Below, piece by piece: positions 55,701 to 64,000 of a stretch of DNA of 64,000 nucleotides. The DNA comes from Babylonia areolata (taxonomy: Eukaryota > Mollusca > Gastropoda > Neogastropoda > Buccinidae), in the NCBI RefSeq assembly GCF_041734735.1, contig NC_134879.1, positions 8,484,810-8,548,809 on the forward strand, given 5' to 3'. How positions within the stretch are numbered: the first letter of the stretch is position 1; every line of letters starts with the position of its first letter. The notes beneath the pieces are model-generated. The model was not told the origin of the DNA. It searched no databases and saw nothing but the letters and a program-made list of their open reading frames with translations. The position numbers were made by a program, and so were the translations under genes.

Positions 55701-58700
55701 CATACAGAGTTGCAGGTAAATAAACAGTAACAGCAATAAATAACAGAATTTAACAAATACCAAAAACTTTTTTTTACTATTTATTTTTCATGCCAATGAA
55801 TGATACAGAAGCAGAGGTAAACTTCAAGAGATGACAAAGCCAAAGCAGCACATCAAAGCATAAAAAATAAATAAATAAACTGGGGAAGAGAAAAAGAAAT
55901 CAAATGATTGGACAGCCAGCCACCTTCTGCTCCCAGACAGATCAGTCAGTGTGATTTTTTCACTCTTCCAACTACCAGGCGCTAAGCAGGGTTCCACAGA
56001 TGTGACCAAACAATGCTCATACTTTTCCAGACCAGACAGAACATTTTCATACCAAACACAAAGGCACGCTCCTGAAGAAAGATACTGACAAATATCCTTG
56101 CATCAATCTTCATCACTTTTTGTTTATTCATTCATTCATTTTTCTATAAAAAAAAAAATAATAATAATAATAAAAAAGCAGCATAAAAGCACTTTGCTAC
56201 AAAATACTTTTTATTATAATTTCACATCTCTTCCAGACCTTGAAGGGCAAAACATATTTTTTCCAAGACTTTTCCACCCTTGGAAATGGTTCTCTCATTT
56301 TTCCAAGACTTTTCCAGACTTCAACAACTGTACAAACCCTGCACTAAAGGCAAGCACTCAAGAAACTGACAAAGCACCATTCTGTACCCCATTTTCTCGT
56401 CAACAAACCTAACGTTACCTATCTTGTGCAGTCACCCTGGTTCTAAGACTTCACCATGTTCTGCTGTTCAAACGGGTAATCACCAATGACCTAGCCTGTG
56501 CTCCTAAACATCAGTGTAAATGTAAAAACTAAAATCTCGCCATTTTTGTATCATCATTTCTGTAATCCATTATCTGTGGCTCAATCATCAGAGAAAACTA
56601 AAATCATGCCATTTTTAGCATCTGTCTTAGCCTTTGTCAGGGGGACGGGGGCTAATACTAATAACAGCTAACAACACATTAAGGTTTTCTCATTTTTCAG
56701 GGGGGTTGTGGGTGGTAGGGGTGGGGTTAGGGTGGTGATGAATAGACAGAGTGAAAGGTGTGGGTGTAGGGGATGTATTACTTAATCTAATGGATAACAG
56801 GACAAAAAGATGATTGGTTACTTTTAGCCACATACACTCAGTGCCATCCAATGTATATTTCTTTGGCACAGCTTAGACATGATAAGTAAATACTGATCAA
56901 CCATCAATACAGATAGCAATTTTCTACTCACGAAAGATAGCTCTGTATTGAAAACTTCACTCTGACCTCATTGCCTTCACCTCTGAGCCAACATTCAATA
57001 AAGCATGCAGATTATTATTATCTGAAACATAATGGCGTCGACAGTAGATGCAAGCATGTTGAATATCATATGGAAGAAAGAAGAACTGGCACTTTTGTGC
57101 AGATACATAATTTGTGGAGGGACGCACTTACGCTTTGTTCACTTCTACTTCATTCTGCGAGTTCATATCAATGCTACATGCAAAATCACTTCTGCATTTT
57201 TTAATGTCACCTTTTATTCATTCGTGGTTGGTTTTGTAATATTGAACAAAAATCTAATTTTTGTCCTAGTGATTTTTCACTTCTTCCCTTTGCTTACAGT
57301 ACATGTTAGACAAGTTTATCTTTTTTCACACACACACACACACATACATACATATATTTCAGAATACAACAGTGCCATGCAAAAAAAAAAAAAAGAAAGT
57401 AAAAAAAGAAAAACAATTGCCAGGAGAAATGGTTCATATTTACACTTTTCATAATAACTTACATGCCGTTTTACACATCATCAACAATATTCATTTCCAG
57501 AAACACATTTTTATGAGACCCAGCACTGGTGGCAAGTATTTCTAGTTTCAGCTCAATACAACAAAAAGATAAGTTACTGTAAGTCTGCAAGAACGTATTC
57601 TCTACAATAAAGATGTTAAATGTTTAGCCCACTCAGTGCCTATAAGACATGAGCTGACGTCCTGCACAAAGTGCTGACATAGTGTCTATATGATGCCGAT
57701 CGATATCTAGCATTTACTGATTTTTCCTTCATTGGAGTTTTGTTCAATGAACATAAACATACTCAGCTTAGTTTGGTTTGAAAGGTTAGTTTATGTGTCT
57801 GCACTATAAAAATTCAGATATGCATACATCTGATGGAAGACCCTTTCTTCTCAATTATGATTTGCTAACTGGCCCGTGTGAAGTTAGCGCAGAAAGAGGG
57901 TTTGCCCAATAAGCAAAAAAAGCATCTAAACTATGTCCAACATAGACAGTCTGTGCAAATGATCATGGACATGTATAACTATAGGGATGGATTTTTGACT
58001 GATTTGTTTGAACACTAAGGTTATGACAAGGATAAGATGAAACTGACATTAGACTAGTCAATCTAATCTGTTGAATCGAAGCAGGCATCAGTTTTGAGCA
58101 GCTAAGACTGACACACGGACAGAGGCTGGCATGTGGTATAGTTTGGGATGGGGTGGGAGTGTTGGAGGAGGGTGGGGGGGAGGAGGAGAGGGAAAGGAGT
58201 TGTGTACAACGAAAGGTCCTAGCACAGTCAGAAGTGTGGAAGTGGGCATGGTAATGGACATCAGAGAAGTGTTATCACTGATTACTACCATGCTTTGGAC
58301 AAAAACCAACAATCCATCATTTTCATAAAACCCAGGGTTGAAAGTGCAAAAAACAGGAACAACATGTTTTTATTTTTTCATGCTTTTTTTTTCAGTTATC
58401 TGAAGACAGACTTGTTTGCAGAGAAAGCAAATTTGCATGCACAGCAGATGATTTTTGTCAGCCAATGTTCAGCATGGACTGAATGAGTGTCATCAAAGAG
58501 CTTCACCCCTAGTAGGGGAAAGTTCTTTGGTGTTACATAACTTGACTGCACAGTTTCTGACGGTATGATTGACGCTTTATGTTGATAGAACCTACATTTG
58601 TCATTGGGACAATTATTCACTTACATGCCTGCAAGAGTTGTAATTGTTATCATAAACATATAACCTATTTTATTTTCACATGCATATCATATGTTTATTT

Positions 58701-61700
58701 GTTTATGGATCTTTTTCCCCCCTCAAGGCCTGACTAAGCGCATTGGGTTACGCTGCTGATCAGGCATCTGCTGAGCAGAAGTGGTGTAACGTCTATATGA
58801 ATTTGTCCGAACACAGTGACACCCCCTTGAGTAACTGAACTGAACTGAACTTTCATTTGTGGGTATTATTAATACTATAAACTGACAATAACCATGCCAT
58901 TCCTACCTGTATTTTGTTTGTTTCTGTTCTGAAGGTCATTCTATGGCAGTGAAAATAGACACTTTCTCCTATTCTTTAAACTGATTGGTCAAAATTCCCT
59001 TGGAAGGGCAGAGGACTTTTTTCTTTTCTCCCCCCCTCGCCCCCACCCCCCTACAATATTCTCTGACATTAAACAGATAAAGGTTAAAGGCCCCATAACC
59101 TTTTAACAGCCATCAGGACAGTGAATTTATATCTATGCTGAAACAAGTCTTTACACTTCCAATTACTGGTGTACACAGAATCGGAAGTGCAACGCCTTAC
59201 CAACTCGGCCACAGCTCACCCTTCAATAAAATTAACATGCTTTTTAAAAGTGTATGAAGATGGCAAGAAAAGACAATGTGTGATCTCAAACACAGAACAA
59301 AAAAAAAAAAAAAAAGGTAAACTTTAACTTTGTCCAGATCTAGACAGAACAAGATACCCCTCCAAAACCCCTTTCGCCACTCCCTTTTTTTTTCTTTTTT
59401 TTTTGAGGATTCAGTAAGGTTTCTACACTCATTGCAGGTAATAAAGATTCACAGCCATGTGCCTTCATGGGCTGCAATTAACATGTCCATTTATTTCTTT
59501 GAGTGGACACTTGTGTACATGAATGTTTTTACCTCACAATATATTGTTTCGTGGGTCACAAGGCTGACATGTTTCTTTATCCATGATCCATCAAATGCTG
59601 GCATGTATATTACTATTGTAGGATCTTTCATACTCATAATATGCTGTCCCTGAGCACACAAAATGCACTCAAAATCAAAGCACTAGCAGGTATGCAGTCT
59701 GGAAGACTGAAGAAATCATGCTTATCCATCAGCTGCTCCTTAGATTCAAACCGCAGGCATAAAAACACCTCAGGATGAGATCTATGTTTTAACAACTCAG
59801 CAACTGTTCAGGTCATTACTGAACCAAAACCAGACACAGGAATAAAATATACATACTGTGCTGAAAAATACTGAATTGCAAGAATTAGTCCAGATTCTAC
59901 ATACAAACTCACACAATTTAAACCTCCTCTTCTTTTTTCTTTCTTTTTTTTTTAAATTTTGTTGTTGTTTTTTAAAGCAATTTCAAACTCAGTTTCATGG
60001 CTAAACCTAGCCAGGATTGTTTCCTTCAAATTTTGCAAACCCATGAAGGTGCCTTTGTTGTTGGACGAGAAAAAAGAAAAAAAAGTATTCTAACTCAACA
60101 CATCTACTCCTCACAGAGCATGATATCCAGACTTCTTAATTCTGTCAAGTGCAGTAAAACTCCTCAATTTAATGTCTTTCCACTTTCAAATGATAAAACA
60201 TAGAGGAAAAAAAAAGGGGGGGGGGGGATGGACGGAGAGGGGATGGAAAAGGGAGCGGGACAGAAAGTGAAGAGGGAAGGCTGGCTGAGGAATACATGCA
60301 TGAATACCCTGACATATGTATGTGCGTGCCTGTGTCTCTTGAATCTGATTAAACAACTGTACATAATTGATCAGTTGATAGTTTCCAGTTTATGAATATC
60401 AATTAGATAATCACTTGAAACTTTTGACATTTTGCTGGTATATTTCCCTGACTTTGCTCCACGATGATGCTTGATCTAGTAATCAGTAACCCTCTTGTCA
60501 AACATACACCATGTTGTTGTCACCAGTTCACATTCCACCACTGACAGTGGGTTCAGCAGGGCTTGAAAGATACCACCTGTCTGACTGTCCGGATTCTTCT
60601 GGCTGACCAGTGGAAATGCTCTCTTCCCCTCCACTTGTCAACTTGGCAACCAATTCCTGACTGAGTCAGCAAATAGGTGACAGAGCAATCAGCTTCAGTG
60701 TAGACTGACTGCACTTCCCCCCACCCCATAACTCCTACATCCCATATCCCACCCTGTTTTTCCTCAAACAGGATACACAGCAGGATGCAGTTTCTCTGAG
60801 ATACGGCATGATCTGTACATAAAATGCTCAAACAAGGGAACAACCGATTTTCCTTTCAGGCGAGCGTCACTTTACTCACAAAGGGCTGAGATGTTTTTCT
60901 TTTAATCTGTCCCCAGGACAACTAAACATTTTCGGTGACTTTCTAACGCTGTTCAGTCAACTGAAAACCAATATAAACATATTCCTTCTCTTCACCTGAC
61001 AACATTTCAGGAGAAAACTGCTTATCATCATTGGTTTCAGTAGCATTATTTCGAACTATGTGTCGACCATAAAACCCTGTTATTTATTTGAGGAAATCTA
61101 CCCGTACAATATCCAAGTCCTCATACCCTGGCATCTTGTCTCATTCCAAACATGTATTCTCTCAAATAACAAGTCCAACACCATCCTGAATTGCATCAAG
61201 GTTGTGGACAGAAAAGAACTGACATAAAAACAAACACTGAAGCAGAGATGTGGGGAACACACACACATAGATTTTATGACTTGGTTAAAAAAAAGTTCCT
61301 GTTGGAATCTTTTCACTTTAAACCAATGAAATGATTTATGCACACATTTGTGTCCACGCACACACACACTCAAACATTCACACACAAACGTTGCTCTGGA
61401 AATAAGATCAAGAAACCTCTTTCAACACTGTTTGCTTACAAACAGCAAGCCAAACACAAAACATGAGGAGAAAAACCTAATCAACAATACAGTGTGAACA
61501 TACCCCATCAAACAAAGGGTAAGATCATACACTAAGGCATGGTGTCAAGGTCAACAACTCACTTTATACTTTGCCAGTTCTGCCTCAATGTCCACCTCCA
61601 GATCGGGAAAGATTCTGCGGTACTGATCCACAAGATAGCGGTATCTGAAATAATTCAGCACAAACACGTTGTCTCGTATGGCATAGCGAGCAGCGCCCAC

Positions 61701-63452
61701 ATTTAACCTCTCAAGATTCCCGCTCAGTCACCATCTATCCATTATGTCCCCTTTCTATGAAACAAGCACTTACTTTTCAGAGAAATGCTCGTAGTCCCCC
61801 ATCAGATCACATATCCTCAATCCATTCCTCGTGGCCTGTGGAAGGACAAAGCGGAGAACAAGATCAGGAAGAGCATAACATTAAGTGAACAACCAACTTC
61901 ATCATTTTTACCCCTATATTTCTTAGTGGATCACAGTTCTAAATGTTTAAATCCAAGAATGCTAAGAGACATTTCAGTGAAAAGATCCTATGTTCAATCT
62001 TTCACACACACATCACACAAACACACACATATGCATAAACACACACAGTGCATGTAAATGCAGACATATATAACACACAGCCAAATTTTGAACACTTCAC
62101 ACAATACATCATCCAAGGGGACACAAAGTGGAATAGCTTCATGCTCTTTATAAAGACCTGGCCAAATGAACATATCTGTGCATCAAAGCAGTCACACTGA
62201 TTCAAACTATTAGTCTGGCACAACACAGGGCACCACCAGATTGGGCTTGGTTCTCCAAAGAAACAACTATGGGAAACGACCATGGACTCAGATCATTGTC
62301 TCTGCAACATGTGCTTTCTTCTGGCACAACAGAGTGGGCAAACATGCAGTTTCCACTTAAGCATTCACAACTCTGAGTTGACGTTTCAGCAGCTTCTTTT
62401 AATTCTTCTGAAAACTCAGATTCCAAATCATTGGAATGAAACCAAAATCCATTCCAACAGTCCTTGCAGAGTTTCTTTTGTTACGATTTTTGTGTTTTTG
62501 TCTATTTGATTGGTGGTGGTGGTTGTTTTTTTTAAAGTCCTTTCACTGTATGTTTCAACAAATTAGTTTTTGGTCTGCTTCACTTAGCCAGAAGCAATAG
62601 TCTCCATGTTTGTGACATCAGAACCTAATACAAAATGGCAGCCTCCAGGACTACTGGATGCTTCATATATAAATATTTTTCTTTATACACACATTAATTC
62701 ACTTTAAAAAGTACTGGATCAGTTATCATTTTCTAAAATCTTATGAAAACCATTAAGCCGACTTAGTCCCCTTGTATGAATGTCATTGAAATTTCCTGTA
62801 TGAATGCCAAATAATGACAAGATACCACACAAAAGAATGCAAAAAATGACCTTAAAACAGCAGATCGAAAGTATCAATGATATGAAACACCATCAAGCAT
62901 GACAAACATAACGTGCTCAAATCTTTGCACTCTCACCTCACAATTGAAAATTACCATCCAACTGTGAAAGGAAAAGCAAGAGACAAGAGACACTGGGATA
63001 AAAGTGGACACAACTGTTTTCAAAATGTTTCACAGTTGATCTCAGTATTTAAAAGCCTAGTTTCCACCTCCAACCCCCTTTCTCTCCAATTTGGTCAAAT
63101 TATGCCAGACATAGCTTGCAAGACTGCATTGACTGCACCGACCTCTGCCCTTGACCAAACTGTAACACCAGTGTAGCCTTCTGAAAACATAACTGTTCAG
63201 CCTCACTTACAGCTGACCTCAAGTTCCAGATAGCAATTTTTTTTCCAGTAAAAAATAAATAAAAATTTTTTTTTTTTTAAGGGAAAGATTTTACAATGCT
63301 GAGAACATATTCTGAGCCTTCAATAAACTCAAAATAACTGAATATAATAGCAAGATGAATAATGGCATTCCTTATAGTATTCCTGGGTAGTACCCTGGGT
63401 ACTTACCTTGGAAGAGTAGGCTGGCCCAATACCTTTTTTGGTTGTACCAATC
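37929..63452 (-). CDS. ADSS: Adenylosuccinate synthetase, last nine coding exons (5' part off window)
   Basis: Adenylosuccinate synthetase joins IMP and aspartate with GTP cleavage, the first committed step from IMP to AMP, in the cytosol. Nine minus-strand exons splice in phase to 298 residues, the same number as human ADSS2 from residue 159 to its end. Motifs in order: GTTKKGIGP (IMP binding), [11 protein letters not shown] (the Arg contacting IMP across the dimer), KNILVEGAQ with [25 protein letters not shown], the aspartate loop [20 protein letters not shown] (guanine recognition), LPGWKT, and the C-terminal [12 protein letters not shown] (guanine contact). The P-loop and N-terminal 150 or so residues lie beyond position 64000. 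No stop or shift is seen, so the gene looks intact. Introns of 0.17-6.3 kb carry many MITEs and VNTRs. Confidence 0.97.
38090..39055 (+). mobile_element. 3' end of a CR1/L2-type LINE in the last ADSS intron
   Basis: Decayed plus-strand text: [12 protein letters not shown], a [10 protein letters not shown]-like segment, RSFSVF followed by [18 protein letters not shown] and KTYLFKKYLS. This is the C terminus of a CR1/L2 reverse transcriptase. A 3' UTR with a GT microsatellite (38804-38837) and the signature TGTAAAGCGCTTAGAGC follows, ending in ATTATTATTATC. Frameshifts and stops are present. Confidence 0.75.
38804..38837. repeat. (GT)n microsatellite
   Basis: About 17 uninterrupted GT dinucleotides inside the LINE 3' region. 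Confidence 0.9.
39110..39285 (+). mobile_element. SINE (family 4), body
   Basis: CACACTCCACCCAGGTGTGA, GCGAAAGGAAAGGATTGGG, TCTGCCTTCTAATGCCAAG and CTTAGACATAGT follow the order of the family 4 body at 16788-16945. Confidence 0.65.
39401..39632 (-). mobile_element. TTAA-flanked MITE (family P2), reversed copy
   Basis: Starts TTAACTCACTCAGTACGGCC and ends with the reverse of TTAACTCTTTCCATACGAAC, TTAA on both sides, 232 bp. It is the reverse complement of 18862-19100 with scattered differences. Confidence 0.8.
39645..40352. repeat. Two-block VNTR (36-bp then 41-43-bp units)
   Basis: Units start TTCTGGCCATGGGGRCAGTG. The first block (to about 39860) uses about 36-bp units ending GTATTCATGTTCAGTCT. 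The second (about 39860-40350, roughly 11 units) has AATTTATGTTCACT plus GTGTCTCCT. It begins about 13 bp after the P2 MITE end. In the 36-bp block, reverse frames read as a 12-residue repeat ([12 protein letters not shown]), a by-product of unit length. Confidence 0.93.
40395..40560 (-). mobile_element. tRNA-headed SINE (family 4), reversed
   Basis: On the minus strand, GACAGAGTCAGTAAGGCATC leads to a B-box-like CAGTTTGAGGCCC. Then come AGCATGGTGTGTTCTTGGGA and CTCACTCCACCCAGATGTG. The head is more complete than in the plus-strand body copies. Confidence 0.6.
40640..41060 (+). mobile_element. 3' end of a CR1/L2-type LINE
   Basis: A decayed QLYNLKFT..F stretch, then [22 protein letters not shown], is the usual CR1/L2 C terminus. 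The 3' tail TTGTAAAGTGTTTGGTATGT ends in ATTACTATCATCA. It finishes about 70 bp from the next ADSS exon and runs antisense to the gene. Confidence 0.65.
41133..41282 (-). CDS. ADSS: ADSS coding exon (LPGW region)
   Basis: Acceptor GTGTGGACAG, donor GTGAGT. Encodes (A)[36 protein letters not shown] and [13 protein letters not shown]. Matches human VEVQYKTLPGWNTD and LPVNAQNYVRFIED. It enters in phase 1 and leaves in phase 1. Confidence 0.97.
42703..43193 (+). pseudogene. Decayed coding region inside the 3.3-kb transposon
   Basis: One frame from ATG at 42703 reads [20 protein letters not shown], then [20 protein letters not shown] and [14 protein letters not shown] up to TAG at 42865. It continues past the stop in the same frame as [21 protein letters not shown] second frame from 42930 reads [20 protein letters not shown], then [20 protein letters not shown]. 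It ends at a clean donor (GAAG then GTAAGG) at 43194. At least one stop and one frameshift, or a missed splice, separate them. No domain recognised. Confidence 0.45.
43385..43555. repeat. Compound (CA)n microsatellite
   Basis: CA runs mixed with AATGTG, CTCACACT and a duplicated AATGTGCCACATACTCACAC block. Confidence 0.9.
43688..43718. repeat. (GT)n microsatellite
   Basis: About 15 GT dinucleotides inside the 3.3-kb transposon. Confidence 0.9.
45958..46055 (-). CDS. ADSS: ADSS coding exon (TKLDIL, guanine recognition)
   Basis: Acceptor GTGTGCAG, donor GTAAAA (weak at +4 to +6). Encodes (A)[32 protein letters not shown]. Matches human ALALTKLDILDMFTEIKVG. It enters in phase 2 and leaves in phase 1. 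Confidence 0.97.
46056..46310 (-). repeat. Tandem repeat containing copies of an ADSS splice acceptor
   Basis: Three diverged units, each with CTGCCAGRCTGCACACAC, CTGCTGG-CAGAGCAGRGCCTG and TACATCACT-like parts separated by CA microsatellite. Read on the minus strand, the first holds the true acceptor of the exon at 45958-46055. The others hold GCACGCAG before TCTGACAATC (CTG at 46121-46123) and GTGTGCAG before CCTGGCAGTC (CTG at 46213-46215). Confidence 0.7.
46385..46754 (+). mobile_element. hAT-like MITE (family H)
   Basis: CAGGGTCCCAACAAATGTGA at the left and GACTGTGCAAATCCTG at the right, with TTTTTCCATGATTTTTCCAA inside. Flanks TAAAAGCC and TAAAACTT agree at five of eight positions, a weak hint of an 8-bp target duplication. 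Confidence 0.6.
47598..48656 (-). mobile_element. TTAA MITE, piggyBac-like (family P1, copy B, reversed)
   Basis: Reverse-complement copy of 14100-15187. The head end GGCAGCCTAGGGGTTAA is at 48640-48656. The other end, at 47598, has TCAACCTTTTCACTGCC, so its TTAA is mutated. The palindrome region has diverged. With copy C it forms a head-to-head pair 85 bp apart. Confidence 0.8.
48742..49817 (+). mobile_element. TTAA MITE, piggyBac-like (family P1, copy C)
   Basis: The best-preserved copy. TTAACCCCTAGGCTGCC is at the left and GGCAGCGAAAGGGTTAA at the right, giving inverted ends with intact TTAA on both sides. Two identical ATGACGAGATAACTCGTCAT palindromes lie near the left end, 48771 on and 48809 on. 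1.08 kb, no transposase. Confidence 0.85.
50015..50295 (-). mobile_element. tRNA-headed SINE (family 2), reversed
   Basis: On the minus strand the head reads TGCAATAGCCGAGTGGTTAA (A box TAGCCGAGTGG) with B box GGGTTTGCATC. The GCCTGGTGGGTAAAGGGTG, GTGCAGACCTGCTAGTGCC and GATCAAATACGCACATTAAA blocks match 22236-22620. The 3' tail is truncated. Confidence 0.8.
50683..50807 (-). CDS. ADSS: ADSS coding exon (aspartate-binding loop)
   Basis: Acceptor GTGTCCCAG, donor GTACGT. Encodes [40 protein letters not shown] and T(A). VTTGRPRR is the loop that binds aspartate and IMP. Enters in phase 0, leaves in phase 2. Confidence 0.97.
51835..51989 (-). CDS. ADSS: ADSS coding exon ([16 protein letters not shown])
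   Basis: Acceptor GTTTTAG, donor GTAAGT. Encodes (G)[51 protein letters not shown]. Matches human [20 protein letters not shown] through GAFPTE. Enters in phase 1, leaves in phase 0. Confidence 0.97.
52472..53735. repeat. 52-bp VNTR with ordered unit variants
   Basis: About 24 units of roughly 52 bp: CACTGCACTGGCTGTGACTG, GGAGCACAGACCAGAAACAT, CCACACATACTG. Variants replace the GGGAGCACAGACCAG part with GTGGACATAGAGAACAG, GTGAAGATAGAGAACAG or GTCATACACAAACCAG. In 52690-53000 three variants occur twice in the same order. Minus-strand frames stay open for up to 303 residues of Cys/Val/Ser text, which I do not call a gene. It lies in an ADSS intron. Confidence 0.94.
54672..55080 (+). mobile_element. 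tRNA-headed SINE (family 3), most complete copy
   Basis: The head has A-box-like TGGCCTAGAGG (about 54691) and B-box-like GGTTCGATCAC (about 54732). The body has TGTGCAGCATGCACTTAGTG, AAGAACCCACGGCAACAG, TTCTGTAGAAAAATCCACT, GGTGGCGCTGTAGTATACCG and GCTCTCCCTGGGGAGAGC. The tail is ATACAAATACAAATA. Other copies: 6665-6932, 21555-21748, 33690-34000. It ends about 90 bp from an ADSS exon. Confidence 0.8.
55168..55294 (-). CDS. ADSS: ADSS coding exon (ILVEGAQ)
   Basis: Acceptor GTGTTGTAG, donor GTGAGT. Encodes [42 protein letters not shown](G). Matches human YMEKIKPMVRD and KILVEGANAALLDIDFG. Enters in phase 0, leaves in phase 1. Confidence 0.97.
55988..56342 (+). mobile_element. hAT-like MITE (family H)
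   Basis: Begins CAGGGTTCCACAGATGTGAC and ends CTGTACAAACCCTG. The core has GACCTTGAAGGGCAAAACAT and repeated TTTTTCCAAGACTTTTCCA. Ends of the CAGGGTT/AACCCTG type suggest the hAT group. The flanking bases do not give a clean target duplication. Confidence 0.65.
56343..61562. other. Large ADSS intron, mostly without recognised features
   Basis: Apart from the SINE at 58722-58850 I see AT-rich unique sequence, short CA and A/T runs, and C- or G-rich patches (about 59030-59055, 60210-60230). A block of about 110 bp at 60605-60725 resembles 20415-20525 (AATGCTCTCT, TTGGCAACCA, GACTGCACTTCCCCCC), probably an unclassified dispersed repeat. No exon recognised on either strand. Confidence 0.5.
58722..58850 (-). 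mobile_element. SINE (family 1)
   Basis: AAGGCCTGACTAAGCGCATT, GGCATCTGCTGAGCAGA and GTGGTGTAACGTCTATATGA are the reverse complement of the 4788-4914 SINE, ending in GAACTGAACTGAACT. Confidence 0.75.
61563..61644 (-). CDS. ADSS: ADSS coding exon
   Basis: Acceptor TTATTTCAG, donor GTGAGT. Encodes (K)[27 protein letters not shown]. Matches human [24 protein letters not shown] in position. Enters in phase 2, leaves in phase 0. Confidence 0.95.
61774..61835 (-). CDS. ADSS: ADSS coding exon (NGLRICDL)
   Basis: Acceptor TTCCACAG, donor GTAAGT. Encodes [20 protein letters not shown] plus two bases. The Arg in NGLR corresponds to the residue that reaches IMP in the partner subunit of the dimer. The intron to the next exon is only 129 bp. 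Confidence 0.96.
63407..63452 (-). CDS. ADSS: ADSS coding exon ([12 protein letters not shown] binding)
   Basis: Acceptor TCTTACAG, donor GTAAGT. Encodes [15 protein letters not shown] after one base of a split codon. Matches human [15 protein letters not shown]. This is the first ADSS exon inside the window; earlier exons are beyond position 64000. Confidence 0.97.
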
Positions 63453-63736
63453 CTGTAAGAAATTCAAATGCAGAGAATAATATAATAAAAAATCAACAGA
63501 TCAAAGTAAACTGTACTATTTCAGAGCTGCCTACAAAACATCTGTAAGCATTTTTCAAACAATTCATGAAAGCACAATTTTTCTCAATTTAGATGTGTCC
63601 ATTTAGACCGTTAACTATCAGTAAAATAGGACTGAATAATACTAATGTAATAAGAAAGTTATGGAATAAGAATGATGTAATAACCAGTTACTCAGTTATT
63701 CAATATTTCTGAATCACATGTCATTTATAACTCCTG

Positions 63737-64000
63737 TTAACTCCTAGGCTGCCTATATGACGAGATAACTCATCAGCGCAAGCATGTACGCTTCGCTGCC
63801 ACAATGACCAGATAACTTGTCATCGAAATATTCAGACTTTTCCCTGGTTTGCATTCAGTTCGTTGACAAAAATACTGGTAGCTTTAGGTTGGAGAATCTT
63901 TCTAGATTCTATTCCTAACTAGAAACAACATCTACATCATGAGGCAGTGCTTTATTTGAACGTTTCGGTTGGGTTACTGGCCGCAGTGTTTGCCTGACTA
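63737..64000 (+). mobile_element. TTAA MITE, piggyBac-like (family P1, copy D), cut by window end
   Basis: TTAACTCCTAGGCTGCC, a one-base-changed palindrome and TTTTCCCTGGTTTGCATTCA match the first 260 bp of copies A and C. The copy runs off the window and is more diverged than A and C. Confidence 0.8.

Noticed and set aside
1-64000. LTR elements, Polintons or other virus-derived elements
   Set aside because: No long direct terminal repeats, protease-integrase text, capsid or envelope-like frames were seen; all reverse transcriptase pieces are of the non-LTR kind.

Overview
This is intron-rich, repeat-rich animal genomic DNA. The two recognisable genes are conserved eukaryotic housekeeping genes split into short exons with standard GT-AG junctions. 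The rest is tandem repeats, SINEs, LINE fragments and small DNA transposons. The repeat families look like those of marine molluscs, and I lean towards a gastropod. That is an impression from memory, not a database result. I see no bacterial operon, CRISPR array, rRNA gene or functional tRNA gene, and no LTR element or Polinton.

Region by region. 1-8350 is gene-free: a 14-bp minisatellite (1-1154), a 36-39-bp minisatellite (1974-3235), a decayed LINE on the minus strand (about 3440-6170) with a SINE inserted in it, further SINE and LINE pieces, and an inverted-repeat element (7041-8346). 9216-25382 is NAA40 (histone N-alpha-acetyltransferase, NatD) on the plus strand in nine coding exons. Its 248-residue product keeps human residue numbering through the catalytic core. 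Its introns hold LINE, SINE and MITE copies and a 46-bp VNTR of about 15 units. 25383-37928 is the intergenic part plus both 3' UTRs. It contains a 2.1-kb element with inverted ends of about 190 bp (28323-30448), a GC-rich island with a possible minus-strand first exon (31510-31540), and a 550-bp MITE. 37929-63452 is the 3' part of adenylosuccinate synthetase (ADSS) on the minus strand. Nine coding exons encode 298 residues, which is the same length as human ADSS2 from residue 159 to its end; the 5' exons lie beyond the right edge. Its introns carry most of the MITEs, two VNTRs and a 3.3-kb DNA transposon (42208-45526).

NAA40 and ADSS converge, tail to tail, across about 12.5 kb. They have no known joint function: one modifies the N termini of histones H4 and H2A, the other makes adenylosuccinate for AMP synthesis. 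I did not find a new multi-gene system. The most unusual signals are structural. In both genes one splice acceptor, with adjoining exon sequence, is repeated in tandem in the upstream intron (24865-25240 and 46056-46310). Other notable signals are a two-codon first exon for NAA40, a TTAA-flanked MITE family with an internal palindrome (including a head-to-head pair), and an undescribed-looking 3.3-kb transposon with a decayed coding region.
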